From: JAQUCI01 sp034932685
GTDB lineage: Bacteria; Bacillota_I; Bacilli_A; Erysipelotrichales; Erysipelotrichaceae
DNA: 64,000 nucleotides
NCBI GenBank assembly: GCA_034932685.1
Contig: JAYFOM010000031.1
Coordinates: forward strand, 4,439 to 68,438
Direction: 5' to 3'
Each line of letters begins with the position of its first letter. The stretch's first letter is position 1. Position numbers and translations under genes: made by a program. Shown here piece by piece: positions 44,111 to 53,588 of the stretch. The notes under the pieces are model-generated. The model made no database searches. It was not told the DNA's origin and saw only the letters and a program-made list of their open reading frames with translations.

Positions 44111-44683
44111 TTATGCGACCGACTTTCTTACATTTTTAAATTCGATTGCTGATGCCATAATTAGACCCAATATTATTAATGAGATTGTACTAACCCCAAT
44201 TATAAATGACATTACAAACGCAAAAACCATAAAAGCTATATTATAAACATCTTTTGATTTGACAACATCTTGTGATAATTTCAATGCTACATCGATTATA
44301 ACGGCCGCAACACCACTACGCATTACTTTTAAACCAGTTTGAACAACAATATTATCACTAAAAAAGCTATAAAACAAAGATATAAAGACAATGATTATAA
44401 ATGAAGGTAGAATTGTCGCTATTGTAGCAACCAATGCTCCCTTCAGCTTACGTAATTGATAACCAAATAAGAAAGCCGCATTAACAGCTAAAGAACCAGG
44501 AGCGCTTTGAGCAATAGCTGTTAAATCCAAGATTTCTTCTTTGTCAATCCATTTTCTTTCTTCAACGAATTTCTTCTGCATTAATGATATGATCACAAAT
44601 CCGCCACCAAAGGTAGATAGACTAATCATAAACATCGTTGTAAATAGATCAATGTAAAAGTTTTTCTTGCTCATGAAACACAT
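44111..44683 (-). CDS. Chromate-type transporter, half-size subunit (first)
   Basis: A 190-residue ChrA-family membrane protein with TMFMISLSTFGGGFVIISLMQ and DLTAIAQSAPGSLAVNAAFLFG, the equivalents of the motifs in its neighbour. It abuts the second subunit without a gap. The start could be at 44683 or at ATG 44674; neither has a ribosome site, while TATAAT lies 7 bases before 44674, so translation may be leaderless. A LysR gene is divergent. Confidence 0.87.
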   Translation of the reverse strand: MCFMSKKNFYIDLFTTMFMISLSTFGGGFVIISLMQKKFVEERKWIDKEEILDLTAIAQSAPGSLAVNAAFLFGYQLRKLKGALVATIATILPSFIIIVFISLFYSFFSDNIVVQTGLKVMRSGVAAVIIDVALKLSQDVVKSKDVYNIAFMVFAFVMSFIIGVSTISLIILGLIMASAIEFKNVRKSVA

Positions 44684-44689
44684 TATATG

Positions 44690-44707
44690 ACTTATTTATA
44701 TATAAGT
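44690..44707. promoter_or_regulatory. Candidate LysR operator between the divergent genes
   Basis: A perfect palindrome ACTTAT-N6-ATAAGT lies in the 63-base gap between the chromate-type transporter and the LysR regulator, with another ATAAGT at 44732-44737. Size and symmetry fit a LysR-type box. It overlaps the promoter regions of both genes. Confidence 0.5.
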
Positions 44708-44752
44708 ATAATACTATTATGTTATTATATACATAAGTAAAAGGATATGTTT

Positions 44753-45622
44753 ATGACAATAAGACACTTCAAGATATTTATAAAGGTCGTTCAATCAAAA
44801 AGCATTACCAAAGCTGCTAAAGACTTATTCATTAGTCAACCTGCGGTCTCTTTAGCAATTAAGGAAATGGAAGACTATTATGGTGTTAAGTTGTTTGATC
44901 GTATGTCACGACGTCTTTATATAACAAATGTCGGTTTAGATATTTATGATAAAGCAGTAAATATCATCAAAAGTATTGAATTGCTTGATGAAGAGATCAA
45001 ATCTAACACAAATAGTAGAAAGTTAAAATTAGGTGCTGCGATAACCTTTGCAAGTTGTTATCTGCCTAATATACTAAACATTGTTTCTACTGCTAATATT
45101 AATGTAATTAGTAATATCGCAAACAGTGGCAATCTTATCGATCTTGTTTTAAACCGCCAACTTGATTTAGCTGTTATCGAGGGTCCTGTTCGATCTGATA
45201 AATTAGTGAGTACTCCTTTGGTCAATGATCATTTTGTTTTGATCGTAAATAAATCTAATGCACTAGCGAGTAAGAAATCTGTCACACTCAACGATCTAAA
45301 GCAACAAGCTTTTATATCAAGAGAAAGTGACAGCGGTACACGTTTGATAATCGACAATATTTTATTAAGCAACAACATTGTTATTGAACCATCAATTATA
45401 AGTACATCAACCATCGCGATAATATCCGCGGTTAAAGTGAATCTAGGTGTTTCAATCATATCTGAACACATGTTTGATTTGCTTGAGCCTGATGACATTA
45501 TCAAAAAAACTATCTCAGGAGTCGATATCACAATACCTTTTAGTATCATCTATTTAAAAAACAAATTCCTTGATCATGAATTTCGTTCATTATTGGAATT
45601 AATAAATAATTATGCGTATTAA
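44753..45622 (+). CDS. LysR-family transcriptional regulator
   Basis: A 289-residue regulator. I prefer ATG at 44753 because AAAAGG then has normal spacing; the ATG two codons earlier is too close. The N-terminal winged HTH (HFKIFIKVVQSKSITKAAKDLFISQPAVSLAIKEME-type region, about 4-60) is followed by the effector-binding domain (about 90-285). It is divergent from the chromate-type transporter genes and shares a palindromic intergenic region with them, so it probably controls them in answer to the transported anion or a derivative. Confidence 0.9.
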   Translation: MTIRHFKIFIKVVQSKSITKAAKDLFISQPAVSLAIKEMEDYYGVKLFDRMSRRLYITNVGLDIYDKAVNIIKSIELLDEEIKSNTNSRKLKLGAAITFASCYLPNILNIVSTANINVISNIANSGNLIDLVLNRQLDLAVIEGPVRSDKLVSTPLVNDHFVLIVNKSNALASKKSVTLNDLKQQAFISRESDSGTRLIIDNILLSNNIVIEPSIISTSTIAIISAVKVNLGVSIISEHMFDLLEPDDIIKKTISGVDITIPFSIIYLKNKFLDHEFRSLLELINNYAY

Positions 45623-45623
45623 A

Positions 45624-45648
45624 AAAGGATAAACTGCATTTATCCTTT
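45624..45648. terminator. Bidirectional terminator between lysR-type gene and murA
   Basis: A 10-bp stem AAAGGATAAA/TTTATCCTTT with a 5-base loop follows the stop of the regulator and touches the stop of the convergent murA. A-rich sequence on one side makes the minus-strand copy the stronger terminator. Confidence 0.75.
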
Positions 45649-46912
45649 ACTCAATCTCTTCACGCCATATCTTAGCGCCCAATTTTCTTAGTTTTCCATC
45701 TAAATCTTCATAGCCTCGTTCAATATGTTCAATATCTGATATTGTTGTTATTCCCTCAGCGATCAAACCTGCGATTACTAAGCTTGCGCCACATCTTAAA
45801 TCGGTTGCTTTAACCTCATCTCCATACAATGGTGTAGGTCCTTTGATAACACAAGATGGTGAGTTGACTTGAATATCAGCACCCATTCTTTGTAGTTCAA
45901 TGCATTGCTTAAATCTTTCCGCATAGATAGTTTCTTTAATTTGTGATTCACCATATGCTTGCGTTAATAACGGTGTTATTGGTTGTTGTAAATCCGTAGC
46001 AAACCCCGGATATGGTAATGTCTGAATATCAACTGCCTTCAATGTATCACGATGCTTAATTGTAACTTTATCAATATCTACTTCAATATCAACATCCATT
46101 TCCTTCAATTTAGAAATCAAAGATTCCAAATGTTGGGGAATGATATTTTCGATTGTCATATTTTCAGCTGCAGCCGCAGCCATAATTATAAATGTTCCCG
46201 CTTCAATACGATCTGGTATGATCTCATGAAAACAACCACTTAATGTATCAACGCCATCGATAGTGATAACATTTGTACCAGCTCCTCTGATTTTAGCACC
46301 CATCTTATTTAACATAGTCGCCACATCAATGATCTCTGGCTCTTTTGCGGCATTTTCAATAACCGTTCTTCCAGTAGCGTAAACAGCAGCCATCATGATA
46401 TTTATTGTCGCGCCAACGCTTGCTATATCAAGATAAATACTAGCACCAATAAGTTCTTGAGCATAGATATGATAATAACCTTGAACATATTCAACTGTTG
46501 CGCCAAGCGCTTCAAATCCTTTTAAATGAAGATCAATAGGTCTTGGCCCAAGATCGCAACCACCTGGCATGCGCATTTTTACTTCTTTATATTTACCCAA
46601 TAAAGCACCCATAAAATAGTAGGATGCTCTAAGCTTAGTAACTGATCGATGATCAAGGGGGATATTGATCATTGAAGTTGGATCAATCGATATGTGATCA
46701 ACATCTTTTCTTACAACCTTGACATTCAATTCATTTAATAAAACACTCAATGATTCAACATCGGCTATTTCAGGTACACCATAAATAGTTACACTTCCTG
46801 TTTTAGCTAAAATCGCCGCTGGGATTAACGCAACGGTTGCGTTTTTTGAACCACTTATTCTAACCTTCCCATTTAGAAAGTTTCTTCCTTCAATTTTGAA
46901 AACTGATCGCAT
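45647..46912 (-). CDS. murA: UDP-N-acetylglucosamine 1-carboxyvinyltransferase
   Basis: A 421-residue enzyme of the first committed step of peptidoglycan synthesis. It shows the start pattern GRNFLNGKVRISGSKNATVALIP-type region, the Cys-containing loop MRMPGGCDLGPRPIDLH (catalytic, fosfomycin-binding Cys near 119) and LPYPGFATDLQ. The gene proves peptidoglycan synthesis in this organism. It may be one of two MurA paralogues, as usual in Bacillota. It is 60 bases from rpoE, with a terminator between. Confidence 0.95.
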   Translation of the reverse strand: MRSVFKIEGRNFLNGKVRISGSKNATVALIPAAILAKTGSVTIYGVPEIADVESLSVLLNELNVKVVRKDVDHISIDPTSMINIPLDHRSVTKLRASYYFMGALLGKYKEVKMRMPGGCDLGPRPIDLHLKGFEALGATVEYVQGYYHIYAQELIGASIYLDIASVGATINIMMAAVYATGRTVIENAAKEPEIIDVATMLNKMGAKIRGAGTNVITIDGVDTLSGCFHEIIPDRIEAGTFIIMAAAAAENMTIENIIPQHLESLISKLKEMDVDIEVDIDKVTIKHRDTLKAVDIQTLPYPGFATDLQQPITPLLTQAYGESQIKETIYAERFKQCIELQRMGADIQVNSPSCVIKGPTPLYGDEVKATDLRCGASLVIAGLIAEGITTISDIEHIERGYEDLDGKLRKLGAKIWREEIE

Positions 46913-46961
46913 AATTAATACCTCTATCTATATTATAGCCTAATATCAACTTAAATAAAAA

Positions 46962-46987
46962 GATGAAAAATACTAGTATTCTTCATC
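46962..46987 (-). terminator. Terminator of rpoE
   Basis: A stem formed by GATGAAGAATACTAG and its near-complement is followed on the minus strand by TTTTTATTT. It overlaps the last codons of rpoE. Confidence 0.75.
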
Positions 46988-47347
46988 ATTATCTTCTCTA
47001 TCACCTGTTTCCACTACTTCTTTTTCTTCATCTTCTTCCTCATAACCATCCATATCATCATTATCTAGTATTTCTTCTTCATCATCGTCAATAACGATCG
47101 CGCTTGTATCGATATGCGTTTCATTATAAGTGTGTCTTTCACGCAAATCCCATTTGTTATCAGGTAGAAGTGCAAATCGCTTATCTAGCATAAGTGCTGA
47201 GTAAAAAGAAGCAATCTTATTCATTGCTTGGTTTTCACTTAAACCAAGTGTTTTACTAACTTCTTCCCAAAGTTTATTAAAGACTATTTCATTGTCTCTT
47301 TGCTTCATAAGTTCAAAAGCAATATCGGTCATTGATCTGCTGCTCAT
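46973..47347 (-). CDS. rpoE: RNA polymerase delta subunit
   Basis: A 124-residue protein: an N-terminal folded domain (about 1-80, with FNKLWEEVSKTLGLSE and RFALLPDNKWDLRE) and a very acidic C-terminal tail rich in Asp/Glu (about 85-124). This layout is specific to delta of Bacillota, which speeds core recycling and raises promoter selectivity. It follows argS by 6 bases. Confidence 0.92.
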   Translation of the reverse strand: MSSRSMTDIAFELMKQRDNEIVFNKLWEEVSKTLGLSENQAMNKIASFYSALMLDKRFALLPDNKWDLRERHTYNETHIDTSAIVIDDDEEEILDNDDMDGYEEEDEEKEVVETGDREDNDEEY

Positions 47348-47353
47348 ATATCC

Positions 47354-49000
47354 TCACATTCTTTCTGGTGCGTCAACGCCTATCAAATTTAAAGCGTTTT
47401 TCAATGTAATCTTTACAGCACTAACTAAAGCTAATCTTTGTTGGCTCAATACTACATTATCCTCATCCAAAACCTTACACTCACCATAGAAACTATGAAA
47501 CATTGAAGCAAGTTTTTGAATGTAATTACAAATCTTGTGTGGTTGTCTTGTGATAGCAGCATCACTTACTACAACCGGAAACTCATTGATGTGCTTTAAT
47601 AAATCAATTTCTTTAGGATGATTTAAGCCATCATAGAAAGAAGCAGTTGGATAGTCTTTCCCACTTCTTAATATTGAACATACTCTGGCATGCGCATATT
47701 GAGCGTAATAAACTGGATTATCATTAGCTTGCTTTACTGCCATATCCAAGTCAAAATCCATATGGGTATCAGCTGCTCTATTAGCGAAATAATAACGTAC
47801 CGCATCTACCCCTGCCTCTTCAATCAAATCTTTTAAAGCAACCGCTTTTCCTGTTCTTTTAGACATCTTAAACTCGGCACCGTCTTTGATCATCCTTGCC
47901 ATTTGAATGATATCAATCTCTATTTGATCTTTATTGTAACCCAGTGCTAAAACTCCTGCTTTTAAGCGATTAATGTAACCATGATGATCAGCACCTAAAA
48001 AATCAACTAAGCGATCAAATCCACGTTCAAACTTATCAATATGATAAGCGATATCTGGTGTTAAGTATGTATATAACCCATTACTGCGAACAATAACCCG
48101 ATCTTTATCATCACCAAACAGTGTTGTTTTTAGCCATAAAGCATCCTCAAACTCATATGTCATATCAGCATCTTTTAATTTTTGTACTACTTTAGCAACC
48201 AGATCACGATCATATATTGACTGTTCACTAGTCCAAACATCATATTTTACTCTAAATAGTTCAAGATCACTTTTAAGTTTATTTAGTTCTTCTTGTAAGC
48301 CATAACTACGGAAAAAAGGAAGCGATTCTTCTTTATCAATACTCAAGTATTTAGAACCCTCTTCTAAGTAAAGCTTATCCGCGATAGCAATTAAATCTGG
48401 TCCATTATAACCATCGTCAGGAATAGGCGTGTCAACACCACATCTTTGAAAATACCGTGCTTGAAGCGATAAGGCCATATTGTTGATTTGATTACCTGCA
48501 TCATTAACATAATACTCACTTGTAACATCGAAACCAGCAAAACGCATTAAACGAGCAACTGAATCTCCCATAGCAGCGCCACGAGCATGTCCTGGATGAA
48601 GATCCCCTGTTGGATTTGCACTAACATATTCAAGATTAACCCTTACATGTTTACCGCTATCGCTACGTCCATAATCATCTTGTGCCTTTAATACGACGGT
48701 TATAATATCAGCAAGTCTTTCATTACATAAAGTAAAATTAATAAAACCCGGCCCTGCAATTTCAACATTAGTAATAAAATCACTATTGTTAAGAAACATA
48801 GGCAATAAAGCATTTGCGATATCCATTGGTTTTTGTTTAAGTTGTTTAGCTAAACGCATAGCAATATTAGTCGCATAGTCGCCATGTAGCTTGTCTTTGG
48901 GTATCTCTATGACCACATCATCCATATTAACTTGATAAGAAAATGTCTTATCTATAGCTTCAATGATGATTGTTTTTAACTTATTTTCTATTAGATTCAT
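47354..49000 (-). CDS. argS: Arginyl-tRNA synthetase
   Basis: A 548-residue class I synthetase. The N-terminal Add-1 domain (about 1-100) precedes the catalytic domain with the HIGH variant HPGH in SANPTGDLHPGHARG and KMSKRTGKAV. The C-terminal DALR anticodon-binding domain is present. The ribosome site is AAAGGAAA. It is transcribed from a near-consensus promoter with a long leader, together with rpoE. Confidence 0.96.
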   Translation of the reverse strand: MNLIENKLKTIIIEAIDKTFSYQVNMDDVVIEIPKDKLHGDYATNIAMRLAKQLKQKPMDIANALLPMFLNNSDFITNVEIAGPGFINFTLCNERLADIITVVLKAQDDYGRSDSGKHVRVNLEYVSANPTGDLHPGHARGAAMGDSVARLMRFAGFDVTSEYYVNDAGNQINNMALSLQARYFQRCGVDTPIPDDGYNGPDLIAIADKLYLEEGSKYLSIDKEESLPFFRSYGLQEELNKLKSDLELFRVKYDVWTSEQSIYDRDLVAKVVQKLKDADMTYEFEDALWLKTTLFGDDKDRVIVRSNGLYTYLTPDIAYHIDKFERGFDRLVDFLGADHHGYINRLKAGVLALGYNKDQIEIDIIQMARMIKDGAEFKMSKRTGKAVALKDLIEEAGVDAVRYYFANRAADTHMDFDLDMAVKQANDNPVYYAQYAHARVCSILRSGKDYPTASFYDGLNHPKEIDLLKHINEFPVVVSDAAITRQPHKICNYIQKLASMFHSFYGECKVLDEDNVVLSQQRLALVSAVKITLKNALNLIGVDAPERM

Positions 49001-49127
49001 TATTTATTTCCTTTCGGTAATCAAACATAGACGTTTCACATTTGCGCTTGCATTTTAACACAGGTATATCTATATGTAAATCAATCATGCATTTTTGTTT
49101 GTTGATACAAATCATTTCTGTTCTTGT

Positions 49128-49155
49128 ATTATAACTTTACACCTTTATATGTCAA
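49128..49155 (-). promoter_or_regulatory. Near-consensus sigma-A promoter of argS-rpoE
   Basis: On the minus strand TTGACA and TATAAT are separated by 16 bases, the best promoter in the window. The predicted leader of about 120 bases before argS is AT-rich; I see no T-box sequence or strong terminator in it. Confidence 0.8.
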
Positions 49156-49198
49156 TACTTAGATTACTATTTCACCAATTTTTACCTAAATATTAAAA

Positions 49199-49219
49199 AA
49201 CCGACTTTTTCTGTCGGTT
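49199..49219 (-). terminator. Terminator of the NusG-II-domain gene
   Basis: A 7-bp stem AACCGAC/GTCGGTT with a 7-base loop, followed on the minus strand by a T-run. It overlaps the stop codon and isolates the gene from argS. Confidence 0.85.
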
Positions 49220-49556
49220 ATTCTTGAACAATCATTATATGATTTGGTAAGCAAACAATTGGTATTGATGAACCGATACTAACCCAACCAATCTTCTCAC
49301 AATCGTGATTTGGGCAATCAACATCAAAAACCCGATATCGTCCATCTTTTACTTCAATGTGCAAATCACCATAATTACCTGTTAGATCATAAATTGCATC
49401 AACATTGACATCAAAAGTTAAGACTACTACATTATCGTGATAAACCTTGGCAATGATCTGATCATCAACTGGTTTTCTTTTAAAATAAACAAATATTGAC
49501 ATTACTACCGCAATGATCACAATACCGATTAATACATATAGTTCTTTTTTCTTCAT
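49218..49556 (-). CDS. Membrane-anchored NusG-domain-II protein
   Basis: A 112-residue protein with one N-terminal transmembrane helix (about 6-24) and an extracytoplasmic domain with CPNHDCEKIGWVS and IVCLPNHIMI, the NusG-II (KOW-like) pattern with three conserved cysteines. Such proteins are frequent in Bacillota and have no firm function. It sits between the nucleotidase of the phn-type operon and argS, and ends in its own terminator. Confidence 0.8.
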   Translation of the reverse strand: MKKKELYVLIGIVIIAVVMSIFVYFKRKPVDDQIIAKVYHDNVVVLTFDVNVDAIYDLTGNYGDLHIEVKDGRYRVFDVDCPNHDCEKIGWVSIGSSIPIVCLPNHIMIVQE

Positions 49557-49591
49557 ATTTCTCCTAAACTAATTGGATTATAACATACTTG

Positions 49592-51106
49592 TCAAATAAT
49601 GATCTTGATATTATCTTTATGTACAACCTTTATCTCTTGATGATGGATTATGTAATCCGCTATACAATCAACAATATGTTTTTGAGTATCTTTAATAATC
49701 TTACTACCTTTATACATATTAAAATCACCACCACCAACTGCCCGATAATTGTTAAGCGCAACCTGATATAACTTGTCATCATCTAAATCTTCATTATGAT
49801 ATTTGGCTTCTATAACACGATGATTGATTGGATTACTAATCTTTAGTGTATATTCAATACCATCAAACATATCATAGTTATAATGCTTTGGTTTTGGTGT
49901 TTCAAACTCGGGATTAATCGTTATTTCATTATCAATGACCGTAAAATACTCAGCACTCTTCTCAAGCGCTTTTCGCAGTTTTTTCCCCGTCAATTCAATC
50001 ACTATCAATGTATTAGGATAAACATATGATGATAGGATATCACGCATTGTTATTTCTTGTTTAAATCCTGTTACCTTATTAGCTAAACCAATACATGATA
50101 TATCAACATTTGTTGTATATGATTGCACTTGGTTTAAAAATGATACTAACGGATGCTTATGTAATCTTGCTTCAAACATATCATTTATCAAAAGATCACC
50201 ATCAATCAACCGTCCTAATGGCACATCAAGCCATGATTGAGTCGCTTTTTCTTCTTCAGCGATAAGTTGATTAACTTGATGATCTATCTCTACTTCTGCT
50301 TTAACGATTTGAGCCTTTATTCCGTCATCTTTAAGATCTATGATCACTAACTCTTTAGCATCGTTTGCACATTGGGTGACAGTTGTATTATTAATCTTTG
50401 TAACAAAACTACGATGTTGATGACCAGTGATCAAAAGATCAAGACCTTCAATTTCTTGACACATAGCATAACCTTGATTTTCACCACTTAAAAGTTCGGT
50501 TGGTTTACCCGTAATCATGTCTTTTTCAATACCACCATGATAAAGACAGACGATATAGTCTACTTTTTCTTTTTCCTTTATTGTTTTTATAGTCTCTTTA
50601 ACGAATTTTAAGCAGTTAATAAAACGAAACCCATTTATATGATCTGGATGTTCCCAATTAGGTATAAACTGGGTTACACAACCAATTAAAGCAATGCTTT
50701 TTTGATTTTTAAATTTGTGGATAGTATAACTTGGATTAATAGCTTTATCATCTTTAAGGATGTTTCCTGTAAGCCACTTAGCGCTATTATCACGATAAAA
50801 CTTTAACATAGCATCACTGCCAAAATTAAAATCATGATTACCGGTATTTAAGTAGTCATATTTCAAATAATTAAAAACTTTTGCCATTGGATTTATATCA
50901 CCTTTAGAAAAAAGATAATGGTGGTAAAGTAAAGGACTGCCTTGTAATGCATCACCATTATCTATGACTAAAGTATTTTCGTTTCTTTCTTTATTAATGA
51001 TCGTAGCAAGTTTCGCTAAGCCTTGAGGCAATTCTTGCTGGTCGCTATAACTTAAAGGTGAAATAACACCATGGGTATCAGTAGTGATGATCAAACGACA
51101 ATCCAT
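49592..51106 (-). CDS. 5'-nucleotidase/2',3'-cyclic phosphodiesterase-like metallophosphoesterase
   Basis: A 504-residue two-domain protein with all metal motifs of the family: D10-x-H12 (TTDTHG), IDNGD, TGNHDF, YHGG and GHQHRS; the C-terminal domain has RAVGGGDFNMY. No signal peptide is seen, so it is cytoplasmic, unlike most relatives. It ends the operon that encodes the PhnCDEE-type importer, one base after the second permease. It presumably dephosphorylates the imported compound or a product of it. It is the intact counterpart of the altered paralogue at 2219-3685. Confidence 0.85.
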   Translation of the reverse strand: MDCRLIITTDTHGVISPLSYSDQQELPQGLAKLATIINKERNENTLVIDNGDALQGSPLLYHHYLFSKGDINPMAKVFNYLKYDYLNTGNHDFNFGSDAMLKFYRDNSAKWLTGNILKDDKAINPSYTIHKFKNQKSIALIGCVTQFIPNWEHPDHINGFRFINCLKFVKETIKTIKEKEKVDYIVCLYHGGIEKDMITGKPTELLSGENQGYAMCQEIEGLDLLITGHQHRSFVTKINNTTVTQCANDAKELVIIDLKDDGIKAQIVKAEVEIDHQVNQLIAEEEKATQSWLDVPLGRLIDGDLLINDMFEARLHKHPLVSFLNQVQSYTTNVDISCIGLANKVTGFKQEITMRDILSSYVYPNTLIVIELTGKKLRKALEKSAEYFTVIDNEITINPEFETPKPKHYNYDMFDGIEYTLKISNPINHRVIEAKYHNEDLDDDKLYQVALNNYRAVGGGDFNMYKGSKIIKDTQKHIVDCIADYIIHHQEIKVVHKDNIKIII

Positions 51107-51107
51107 C

Positions 51108-51929
51108 TTATTCTCCTGTTGCTAATTTACTTCTAATCTTTGATGAGAAATATTCAAAGAACAATACTACTACAATTAAACCTACTAACATTGCTCCAAC
51201 TTCTTTCCACCGCATTCCTGATATAGCAAAGATCAAAGAAGCACCAATACCACCAGCACCAACAATACCTAAAATCGATGCTTGTTTAATGTTCACATCA
51301 AAACGATAGATTACAATTGATATAATATTGGAGCTCAATTGTGGTATTATTCCATACCTTATCTTCTGAATAGTATTACATCCTGCAGCATCAAGAGCTT
51401 CAATTATGCCCCGATCAAGATCTTCGATCGCTTCAATCATGAGTTTTGCCAACATACCAATTGATGTTACTGACATTGTTAAGACCCCAGCAAATGGTCC
51501 TGGACCTGTAACCTTAATAAACATAATGCCATACATAAAGGAAGGAAAAGCTCTTATGATCGATATTAATAATAAACCACTACGATTTACTAGTTTGGGA
51601 GTTATCGTTCTTGATGAAATAAACGCTAAAGGTAGTGCTAATATCATACCAAAGATGGTTCCCAAAAAAGCGATAGCGATTGTTTCAAGCAACATATAAG
51701 CCAAACCATTTTTACTAAGATCGGTTATTAAACGCATTGAAGGTTGAAATATTCCCTTCATGATGTTAATCGCAATTTGTAAACCTTTTTGATTAACACT
51801 ACGAATTTCCATAGATTGGATACCGCCATAGATAATAACCGCTAGAATTATTAATGAGATTATTACTTTAAACCATACTGTTGGTTCGTTTTTTAGCTGT
51901 TGTGCTACTGTTATTTTCTTTGTGCTCAT
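51108..51929 (-). CDS. phnE: Phosphonate-type ABC transporter permease (second PhnE)
   Basis: A 273-residue membrane protein with five or six transmembrane helices and the PhnE coupling loop GIIEALDAAGCNTIQKIRYG followed by IIPQLSSN. It pairs with the permease encoded 3 bases upstream to form a heterodimeric channel. The C-terminal GIVGAGGIGASL is typical of the phosphonate/phosphite class. Confidence 0.9.
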   Translation of the reverse strand: MSTKKITVAQQLKNEPTVWFKVIISLIILAVIIYGGIQSMEIRSVNQKGLQIAINIMKGIFQPSMRLITDLSKNGLAYMLLETIAIAFLGTIFGMILALPLAFISSRTITPKLVNRSGLLLISIIRAFPSFMYGIMFIKVTGPGPFAGVLTMSVTSIGMLAKLMIEAIEDLDRGIIEALDAAGCNTIQKIRYGIIPQLSSNIISIVIYRFDVNIKQASILGIVGAGGIGASLIFAISGMRWKEVGAMLVGLIVVVLFFEYFSSKIRSKLATGE

Positions 51930-51932
51930 AAA

Positions 51933-52763
51933 CTATACCAACTTCCCACGAAGATAGCGAGACAAAGATTCAATAACAATAACCGTGATGACCAACACTA
52001 ATAACATCATTCCCGTATTAGCATATAAGCGCCAAGTCAATTGGGTATTGATCAAAACACCAATTCCACCAGCACCAACATATCCTAATATAGCAGCACT
52101 TCTAACATTCATCTCAAAGTTATAAAGAACTGTTGAATAGTAATACCCTTTAACTTGTGGAAAAACTGAACACCACAAGCTTTTAATGCGTGAAGCTCCG
52201 GTTGAAGAAATTGCTTCATATGGTCCCATTTCCACTGTTTCAATTTGTTCATACATCATCTTTACACAAATCGGTAAAGTAAATATGGCGATCGCAAGCA
52301 TCCCTGAAAAAGCCCCACTACCAAATATCAATGCGATAAGTTTAGCATAAACTAATACTGGAAGTGTTCTAAGCAATCCTAAAGCGGTTCGATTGGTCGT
52401 TAAGAAATATTTATTAAGTTTAAACTCAGGATTAGCTGAACAATAAAAACTCAGCGGTAAAGCTAAAACAGCCGCAATTAATGTTCCAAGCAGTGACATC
52501 ATGATCGTTGCGATCATTGGTTTAAGCATTGTTGAGAAAAAACCAAAATTAGGTGGAAACATATCATTTATCATTTGAACGAAATTTTTACCATTTCTAA
52601 GCCATACGTTGATATCAAGCTTCGTTATTTGCGCGCAAATAACCACCAATATCATCACAATAATTGTTATGTAGGGTGTCCAATTAAATTTTTCTTTAAC
52701 AATCTTGCCGTTAGCTAATTGAAAAGTATCAGGCAAGAAGATGCTTTTAAATAAATTCAGCAT
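51933..52763 (-). CDS. phnE: Phosphonate-type ABC transporter permease (first PhnE)
   Basis: A 276-residue permease of the same family. The coupling loop GPYEAISSTGASRIKSLWC and the C-terminal GYVGAGGIGVLI match the PhnE pattern. Its start lies 17 bases inside the end of phnC, so the two are translationally coupled. Confidence 0.9.
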   Translation of the reverse strand: MLNLFKSIFLPDTFQLANGKIVKEKFNWTPYITIIVMILVVICAQITKLDINVWLRNGKNFVQMINDMFPPNFGFFSTMLKPMIATIMMSLLGTLIAAVLALPLSFYCSANPEFKLNKYFLTTNRTALGLLRTLPVLVYAKLIALIFGSGAFSGMLAIAIFTLPICVKMMYEQIETVEMGPYEAISSTGASRIKSLWCSVFPQVKGYYYSTVLYNFEMNVRSAAILGYVGAGGIGVLINTQLTWRLYANTGMMLLVLVITVIVIESLSRYLRGKLV

Positions 52764-53529
52764 TTTTCTTCTCCATCAAATCATCTTCTGATAGTTCGCG
52801 ACCATAAATCTTTTTCAATATATCATTGGTTATTTCACTTACTTTACCATCAAAAACAATTTTACCAGCTTGAATACCAACTATACGTTGTGCATATTTT
52901 AACGCTAAATCGACATGATGAATATTAATAATGATCGTGATATTCATATCTTGATTAATGCGTTGAAAATCTTCCATAACCACCGCTGCCATTACTGGAT
53001 CTAACGATGCGACTGGCTCATCTGCTAGTATGATCTCTGGATCTTGTGCTAAAGTTCTAGCCAAGGCCACTCTTTGTTGTTGACCTCCTGAAAGCTGATC
53101 AGCTCTTATATACGCTTTTTCAAGAATATCAACTTTGTCTAAAGCTTCTAATGCTTTGATCTTATCTTGTCTTGAATATAAACCTAGAATCGAACTAATA
53201 AGGGACATATCGGCAACTCGTGAAGCCAATACATTTTTGATTACCGTTGTTCTATTAACTAGATTAAAAGATTGAAATACCATTCCAATCTTACGTCTGA
53301 ACTTGCGTAATTGTTTGCCTTCTAATTGCGATACATTAACATCATTCACTAAAAGTTCGCCACTTGTGACGTCTATCATCTTGTTAATCGTTCGAATCAG
53401 CGTTGATTTACCAGCACCAGATAAACCGATGATAGCCACAAATTCACCTTGCTTAATTTCTAGGTTTACATCAACAAGCGCTCTTACCCCGTTGGGATAA
53501 GTCTTACTTACGTTATTAAATTTGATCAT
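52747..53529 (-). CDS. phnC: Phosphonate-type ABC transporter ATPase
   Basis: A 260-residue ATPase with Walker A GLSGAGKST (35-43), signature LSGGQQQR, Walker B IILADEPVASLDP and the H-loop INIHHVDLA. It is PhnC by length and by its setting. Phosphonates, phosphite, hypophosphite or phosphate esters are all possible cargo for this family. Confidence 0.92.
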   Translation of the reverse strand: MIKFNNVSKTYPNGVRALVDVNLEIKQGEFVAIIGLSGAGKSTLIRTINKMIDVTSGELLVNDVNVSQLEGKQLRKFRRKIGMVFQSFNLVNRTTVIKNVLASRVADMSLISSILGLYSRQDKIKALEALDKVDILEKAYIRADQLSGGQQQRVALARTLAQDPEIILADEPVASLDPVMAAVVMEDFQRINQDMNITIIINIHHVDLALKYAQRIVGIQAGKIVFDGKVSEITNDILKKIYGRELSEDDLMEKKNAEFI

Positions 53530-53550
53530 ATTAATCTCCTTAAAAAAAGA

Positions 53551-53576
53551 GGCGCGTTATAAATTAATAACGCGCC
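53551..53576 (-). terminator. Hairpin between phnD and phnC, probable partial terminator
   Basis: A 10-bp GC-rich stem GGCGCGTTAT/ATAACGCGCC is followed on the minus strand by TCTTTTTTT. It lies in the gap behind the binding-protein gene, a position that allows high binding-protein output and lower expression of the rest. Confidence 0.85.
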
Positions 53577-53588
53577 TTCACTAATATA

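Noticed and set aside
49001..49198. T-box riboswitch upstream of argS
   Set aside because: I could not find the conserved T-box bulge sequence or a terminator/antiterminator pair in the leader.
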